From Desulfosarcina sp. (GTDB lineage Bacteria; Desulfobacterota; Desulfobacteria; Desulfobacterales; Desulfosarcinaceae): a DNA stretch of 47,988 bases. Under the pieces are notes generated by a model. It was not told where the DNA came from, made no database searches, and was given only the letters and a program-made list of their open reading frames with translations. The stretch's first letter is position 1. Every line of letters begins with the position of its first letter. The stretch is from the NCBI GenBank assembly GCA_014237405.1, contig JABZFO010000118.1, forward strand, positions 1 through 47,988, written 5' to 3'. Position numbers and translations under genes: made by a program. Of this stretch, positions 43,981 to 47,988 are shown piece by piece.

Positions 43981-44982
43981 TTAACCCGTTTTCAGGAACG
44001 CTTGTGTCAGTTTTTTCCAGTCCAGGCCGGGCAGGTTGCCATAGATATCCGGCCCGAAGGTACCGCCGTCAGCGGCCAGAGGGCCGGCCACCGAGGTCAC
44101 CATCTCTTCCAGAATGCCCACTTCGCCGTTGATCCAGTCAACACTGGCCTCATCGCTCATCAGACTCTTGGCCGCCGACTTGATGTCCGGTGTCCGAACT
44201 AGAAACAGCCACCCCTCTCCATATGGCTCACGGTTGGCCAATTCCGGATTTTCCATCACCCGTGTATTGACTTCCACGATGACCCCATCGACGGGAGCGC
44301 GCACATCCGCCAGATGATCCCGCCGTTTCAATCCCCAGGCGATCTTGTCGCGGCTTAGTTCCTTTCCCATGAGGGGAAGTTCAAACCCATTGGCCTGTCC
44401 GAAGACCTTCAGGGAAAAGTCATCCAACCCGACGCGCATATAGCCGCCGTTTTCGATCCGAGCCCAGGCGTGGCCGTTGTGGAAATGATAGTGGCGGGGA
44501 ACGTCGAATCCCTTGACCGTTTCCATGGTGGTTGGTTCGCTTTTGGTTTTGGCGGCCAGAAAATCTTCGAAGTATTGATCGAAATCGCATTTGCCGCACT
44601 GAAAGTCATAGGCGCAGGCGCGATTTGCCATCCGCCGGGTCAGACTGTGCCGGCAGATGCGCTCCAGTGCCGGCCGCCGGCGCATGGCGTCCTGCCAGCT
44701 GATCTGTTTACCCAGGGACACCTTGGCCTGCATGGCGTGGTCATACTTGCAGGTGGTGCAGTCGTAAAAGTTGTTGCAGCTTTTATATTTGACCGAACCG
44801 GCCTGCATCCACAGGCAGGGATTTTCGACCTGGGCTTTTTTGTCCGGCTTAATGACCCATACCTGGCCTCCGAGCACTGAGCCGATCCCGGATTTCTGCT
44901 CCATTTCATGGCGTTCCCCGCGGTGGTAAGATGATCCGTAACCTATCCGGCTTCTTGTAGGCCTGCTATCTCTTTCAGTCAT
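43981..44982 (-). CDS. Cys-rich protein with GcvH-like fold (paralogue 1)
   Basis: A 333-residue paralogue of the next gene, sharing PCLWMQAGSVKYKSC with YDCTTC, CRHSLTRRMANRAC with CGKCDFDQYFED, and a C-terminal GcvH-like domain (HAWARIENGGYMRVGLDDFS; VRAPVDGVIVEVN; GEGWLFLVR). The lipoyl Lys position is again Asp. Both end with the same PLAADGGTF motif. The ATG at 44982 follows AAAGGAGAGG; the longer frame from 45078 has no ribosome site. The pair probably arose by duplication and forms one unit read away from the ferritin-like gene. Confidence 0.78.
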   Translation of the reverse strand: MTERDSRPTRSRIGYGSSYHRGERHEMEQKSGIGSVLGGQVWVIKPDKKAQVENPCLWMQAGSVKYKSCNNFYDCTTCKYDHAMQAKVSLGKQISWQDAMRRRPALERICRHSLTRRMANRACAYDFQCGKCDFDQYFEDFLAAKTKSEPTTMETVKGFDVPRHYHFHNGHAWARIENGGYMRVGLDDFSLKVFGQANGFELPLMGKELSRDKIAWGLKRRDHLADVRAPVDGVIVEVNTRVMENPELANREPYGEGWLFLVRTPDIKSAAKSLMSDEASVDWINGEVGILEEMVTSVAGPLAADGGTFGPDIYGNLPGLDWKKLTQAFLKTG

Positions 44983-45473
44983 TTTCCCTCTCCTTTGCTG
45001 GTGTTTTTTCGACATGCTTGATTTCTGTCGAAGGGTTGTCTTGATTCGGATCAATCGGGTGTGATAAAATCGCGCCACATGGGTTGCCTCGATTGTCGCT
45101 CAATATCGCTCAACACTTAAGCAAATGGCGTGCCATATATTTAACATATTGATTTCATAGGCTAATATTATTTTTGGCAGCGTTTCTTCTAAGGGAAGCC
45201 GGTGCGGGTGTGGTAATTTCCAACAAATGCACCAGTCCAGAAATAATACATTGCGTTTAAAAGTCGATTTAATAATTGTTTTCGAATAGTTACCATTGTG
45301 TTGGGTTTTTCTACACCCAGAGTCGGAATTTCCTACAGCATCTAAAATGATATTGACTCGGCATATCCGGGCAGTGTTAGTTTGTACCCAACCACCAGCG
45401 ATCTTTTGCCGGACACCCCAAAACGACTCATGACCGACGTCCGCACAAACATCTTAAGAAAGGACAATGCCCG
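44983..45473. other. AT-rich divergent intergenic region
   Basis: A 491-bp spacer between divergent units, AT-rich from about 45100. A TTGACT at 45354 stands some 120 bp before the ferritin-like ATG, but its -10 is poor. A short frame at 45382 overlaps the next gene and lacks a ribosome site. No gene is supported. Confidence 0.45.
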
Positions 45474-45848
45474 ATGGATTTTCAAAACCTGGAAGCGCTC
45501 ATCGCTTTTGCCATTGAAAAAGAGAAGGAAGCCGCAAATTTTTACGAAGAGAACAGTGAATCCGAAATGATGTCCGGCACGAAGCAGATGCTCAAGGAGT
45601 TTGCCGCAGAAGAGCGAAAGCATCAGCAGATGCTGGAAGATTTTCTTGCAACGGGCATCGCTGAAAACCTTGACGGATACCGGTTCGAATGGATTACCGA
45701 CATCAAGCGCAGCTACAACGAACTGCTGGACAAAGCGAACAGCGACGGTGCCAAAAAGCTCTTCAAAATGCTTTGCCAGGAGGAGGCCAAGCATAAGCTC
45801 GCCTTAGAAACCCTGTATGACGAGTACATGGCCAAGATGGGCGACTGA
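45474..45848 (+). CDS. Rubrerythrin/ferritin-like protein, internally shortened
   Basis: A 124-residue protein with the first ferritin-like half (LIAFAIEKEKEAANFYEE, then AAEERKHQQMLE with an ExxH) and the end of the second (KKLFKMLCQEEAKHKLALE with ExxH, then LYDEYMAKMGD). In homologues about 35 residues lie between WITDIKR and YNELLDKA, including the third helix with its Glu ligand (usually an 'A..RE' motif). They are missing here at about 45711, in frame. The diiron site would lack a ligand. The usual role of the family is peroxide defence in anaerobes. miaA begins 3 bp downstream. Confidence 0.78.
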   Translation: MDFQNLEALIAFAIEKEKEAANFYEENSESEMMSGTKQMLKEFAAEERKHQQMLEDFLATGIAENLDGYRFEWITDIKRSYNELLDKANSDGAKKLFKMLCQEEAKHKLALETLYDEYMAKMGD

Positions 45849-45851
45849 CCG

Positions 45852-46781
45852 TTGGTCCAGCGCTCGCCCAAAAACAAACTTATCGTCGTCTGCGGTCCAA
45901 CCGGGTCGGGCAAGACCGGCTTTGCCATAAACCTGGCCCGGCAGTTCAACGGTGAGATTGTCGGGGCCGACTCCATGCAGATCTATCGCCACATGGACAT
46001 TGGGACGGCCAAGCCAACGCCGGCGGAGCAGGCGGCGGCCCCCCACCACATGATCGACATCGTGGACCCGGACCAGGATTTCGATGCCGCCGCCTATGCG
46101 AATATGGCCACCGGCATTATCCGCCAGATCATCGCGCGGGGGCGCACCGTCTTTGTGGTGGGGGGAACCGGGTTTTACATCAAGGCCTTGATTCATGGCC
46201 TTTTCGAGGAAGGTCCGTCGGACCCGGTGGTTCGCCAGCGCCTGAAGCAGCAGGCGAAATCGGAAGGGACTGCTGTCTTGACCCGGCGCCTACAGAAGAT
46301 CGACAGCGCCGCCGCCGAAAGAATCCATCCCAACGATACCTACCGCATCATCCGGGCGCTGGAGGTGTTCGAGATCACCGGTGAACCCCTCACGATCTTT
46401 CAGCAGCGCCACGGGTTCCGGGAGCAGCGCTTCACGCCCCTGAATATCGGGCTTTCCTGGCCTCGACCGGTTTTGTACGACCGCATCAACCGGAGGGTGG
46501 ATATGATGATGTCCCAGGGGTTTGAGGACGAGGTGCGGCACCTGCTGGCCAGCGGCTACGGCAGTGACCTCAAATCCATGCAAAGTTTAGGATACCGGCA
46601 CCTGGCGGCAGTGATCAATGGAGACGCCGGCTTGGCGGATGCGGTGACTGCCTTGAAGCGGGACCACCGTCGCTACGCCAAACGCCAGCTGACCTGGTTC
46701 GGTGCCCAGACATCGGTTCATTGGTTAGCCCCGGATCAAACAGCACTTGCCGGTTATCTGATTGGGGCATTCCTCACCTGA
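45852..46781 (+). CDS. miaA: tRNA dimethylallyltransferase
   Basis: A 309-residue enzyme that adds a dimethylallyl group to A37 of tRNAs reading codons beginning with U. The P-loop is GPTGSGKTGFA near residues 15-25. Substrate and catalytic motifs follow: VGADSMQIYRHMDIGTAKP, PHHMIDIVDP, VVGGTGFYIKAL, NDTYRIIRALEV, SLGYRH and the C-terminal KRDHRRYAKRQLTWF. Full length for the family. The start is TTG at 45852, 3 bp after the preceding stop, so translation is probably coupled to the ferritin-like gene. Confidence 0.96.
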   Translation: MVQRSPKNKLIVVCGPTGSGKTGFAINLARQFNGEIVGADSMQIYRHMDIGTAKPTPAEQAAAPHHMIDIVDPDQDFDAAAYANMATGIIRQIIARGRTVFVVGGTGFYIKALIHGLFEEGPSDPVVRQRLKQQAKSEGTAVLTRRLQKIDSAAAERIHPNDTYRIIRALEVFEITGEPLTIFQQRHGFREQRFTPLNIGLSWPRPVLYDRINRRVDMMMSQGFEDEVRHLLASGYGSDLKSMQSLGYRHLAAVINGDAGLADAVTALKRDHRRYAKRQLTWFGAQTSVHWLAPDQTALAGYLIGAFLT

Positions 46782-47116
46782 CCGGTCGTCCGATCCGGCG
46801 AGAAAACAGTGAAGACAATTGAATTTTAACATCGAACATCCAACATCGAACGCTGAACGTCGAATGATGAGATCGCTTCGCTCCGTCAGTTTATAAATGG
46901 ATAAAATTACTTATTCACAATTCGTGTTCGACGTTCATCTGTTTGATTCGGAAGGTGTTCAATAGATTTTTTTTGGTTAAATATTCATGAACTCAATGTA
47001 TTTGCATTTCGACACAAATCGCGTTTTAGCTGGATAACATTACAAATGTGATGATATCCAGATCCGTATAATTACTTGGCTTTAACATTTCAACACTCAA
47101 AAGAGAGGAACATGCC
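46782..47116. repeat. Repeat-rich intergenic region
   Basis: At 46828-46851 a short motif (AACATCGAAC, AACATC) is iterated in direct orientation. Next, TGAACGTCGAA (46854-46864) and TTCGACGTTCA (46927-46937) form an 11-bp perfect inverted repeat about 62 bp apart. The block between contains GATCGCTTCGCTCCGTC. Such iterated 'ATCGAAC' blocks look like dispersed intergenic elements. After this the spacer is AT-rich up to the ribosome site of the metallopeptidase gene (GAGAGG at 47102). Confidence 0.55.
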
Positions 47117-47683
47117 ATGGGTTTAGTTGCAATAGGAATGGGACCAGCGGATCAGAATGCACTGAGACAGCTGGAACCCGAGATAATCAAAACATTACGC
47201 AATGCCTCTTCCAGGATCCGGCAAGGTAACGCAGAAAGTCTGCTGTGGTTCGGCGACAATACTCAAGGCTGGATAAGCCGCCTAAATCGTGATCTCAACA
47301 AGATGGCAAGCATTTTGAACACCAAGCCCATTGAAGTCGTAGGAACAAACTGGAGGCAGCGCAGCCCCAATACTACTGCGGCCGCCAAGAGACCCACCGG
47401 GGGATGGAACCAATACACTAACATGACCAATGCCCAAGGTCGAAATTTCCGAATCCGTCTTGATATTGCCTGGAACTCCCGACCACTCTACCGTCCGGGT
47501 AACGTACCAGGCGTCAGTAAGTTCCATACAATCGTGCATGAGCTAACGCATCTTATCCTTAATACGGATGATGTCGCACCCGCATACGGAGTGATTAACT
47601 GTCAGAATCACGCCAATACAAACCCACATAATGCTAAGAGGAATGCCGATAACTGGGCTTTCTTCGTTGATGATTTTCGGTAA
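47117..47683 (+). CDS. M35/aspzincin-like metallopeptidase
   Basis: A 188-residue protein with HELTHLILNTDD (His141, Glu142, His145), a downstream Asp (151 or 152) and a Tyr-Gly pair (157-158). It ends with NAKRNADNWAFFVDDF. The HExxH plus Asp plus YG pattern and the terminal NAD..AFF match aspzincins (deuterolysin and lysine-specific endopeptidase relatives). It has no clear signal peptide, so if exported it uses another route. It stands alone between repeats and a transposase start, with less GC-rich codons than most of the window, suggesting recent arrival. The ATG at 47117 has GAGAGG nine bases upstream. Confidence 0.75.
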   Translation: MGLVAIGMGPADQNALRQLEPEIIKTLRNASSRIRQGNAESLLWFGDNTQGWISRLNRDLNKMASILNTKPIEVVGTNWRQRSPNTTAAAKRPTGGWNQYTNMTNAQGRNFRIRLDIAWNSRPLYRPGNVPGVSKFHTIVHELTHLILNTDDVAPAYGVINCQNHANTNPHNAKRNADNWAFFVDDFR

Positions 47684-47893
47684 GCTATATCACAGGAAGG
47701 AAAGGGACCAGACTCTTTTCGGTCCAGAAGATGAAGAAGCCTAACATCTATATGGCCTCCGCTTGTCAAGAAAAAACTTCTCCAATGGACCGGAAAGGAA
47801 GACAACGGGGTCAGATCTTCATTCTTGACAAACAGCTTGGTAAAGGTCTATAAGATTCGCTATCACATAAACCGCATATAGAAAAGATTGATA

Positions 47894-47988
47894 ATGGCTC
47901 GTCCCTTGAGAATAACCTATCCTGGCGCCTTCTATCATGTGACCTCCCGGGGTAATGAACAAAAAGATGTATTTAAGAGCAAGCGTGA
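47894..47988 (+). mobile_element. REP-associated tyrosine transposase (RAYT, Y1/IS200-like), 5' part only
   Basis: The window ends inside this gene. The first 31 codons read MARPLRITYPGAFYHVTSRG, then NEQKDVFKSKR, the characteristic start of TnpA_REP proteins with the beta strand leading to the HUH site. These enzymes act on REP palindromes. Upstream at 47806-47830 lies GGGGTCAGATCTTCATTCTT, a sequence often found before such genes, and CGGTCCA (47720-47726) / TGGACCG (47786-47792) form an inverted pair. The catalytic His-Tyr residues lie beyond the window, so integrity is unknown. Confidence 0.85.

Noticed and set aside
43059..44982. Calling the GcvH-like pair lipoate-binding proteins of a sulfur-oxidising Hdr system
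   Set aside because: Neither has Lys at the lipoylation position, and no lipoate ligase or sHdr genes are present.
1..47988. CRISPR array, rRNA or complete prophage
   Set aside because: No regularly spaced repeats of 25-40 bp, no rRNA sequence and no phage structural genes were found.

Overview
The window looks like a chromosomal segment of a strictly anaerobic, sulfate-reducing member of the Desulfobacterota (Desulfobacteraceae/Desulfosarcinaceae type). The evidence is a DsrC gene next to a heterodisulfide-reductase-like (HdrA/MvhD/Flx) operon, two in-frame UGA codons in hdrA and mvhD/flxD that read best as selenocysteine, several sigma54-type two-component pairs, an HD-GYP regulator and a GGDEF protein. 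The taxonomic call is an inference from gene content.

Layout. 1-2.1 kb: tRNA-Asn, a methyltransferase and a broken glycosyltransferase (envelope polysaccharide type). 2.3-5 kb: HMG-CoA lyase and a REC-GAF-HD-GYP regulator. 5.3-11.1 kb: a membrane protein coupled to a broken class A penicillin-binding protein, a palindromic intergenic repeat, a SPOR protein, a GGDEF protein and a small protein. 11.3-14.9 kb: remnant of a cation diffusion facilitator, then a sensor kinase/sigma54 activator pair. 15.1-20.7 kb: a GntR regulator with a candidate operator overlapping a divergent trpBA pair, a rhomboid-TPR protease and a zinc-finger/TPR membrane protein. 21-28 kb: KH protein KhpA and a complete tripartite RND efflux operon. 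28-30.6 kb: YkgJ-like Cys cluster protein, DUF2914 protein, nitrilase and YjbQ. 30.7-39.1 kb: dsrC and the operon hdrA-mvhD-flxC-flxB-flxA. 39.5-45 kb: a divergent kinase/sigma54 activator pair coupled to an archaemetzincin, then two Cys-rich GcvH-fold paralogues. 45.5-48 kb: ferritin-like protein, MiaA, repeat-rich spacer, an M35-type metallopeptidase and the start of a REP-associated transposase.

The centrepiece is the hdrA-flx operon. Joined across the UGA, HdrA is 1479 residues: a split HdrA N-terminus, an inserted GltD/NfnB-like NAD(P)H module, a second HdrA half and a C-terminal two-cluster ferredoxin. MvhD/FlxD (143 residues) also carries an in-frame UGA. In both genes a short hairpin begins its loop 22 nt after the UGA. 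With FlxA (FAD/NAD), FlxB and FlxC (iron-sulfur) this could form an NAD(P)H-linked electron-bifurcating or electron-confurcating complex. HdrB and HdrC are absent, and DsrC sits downstream under its own promoter.

A second pattern concerns sequence integrity. Four genes (glycosyltransferase, penicillin-binding protein, GntR regulator, ferritin-like protein) each lack an internal block of roughly 25-45 codons while both flanks stay well conserved, and a fifth (cation transporter) survives only as its middle. This could be real decay or local assembly collapse, and only read mapping can tell.
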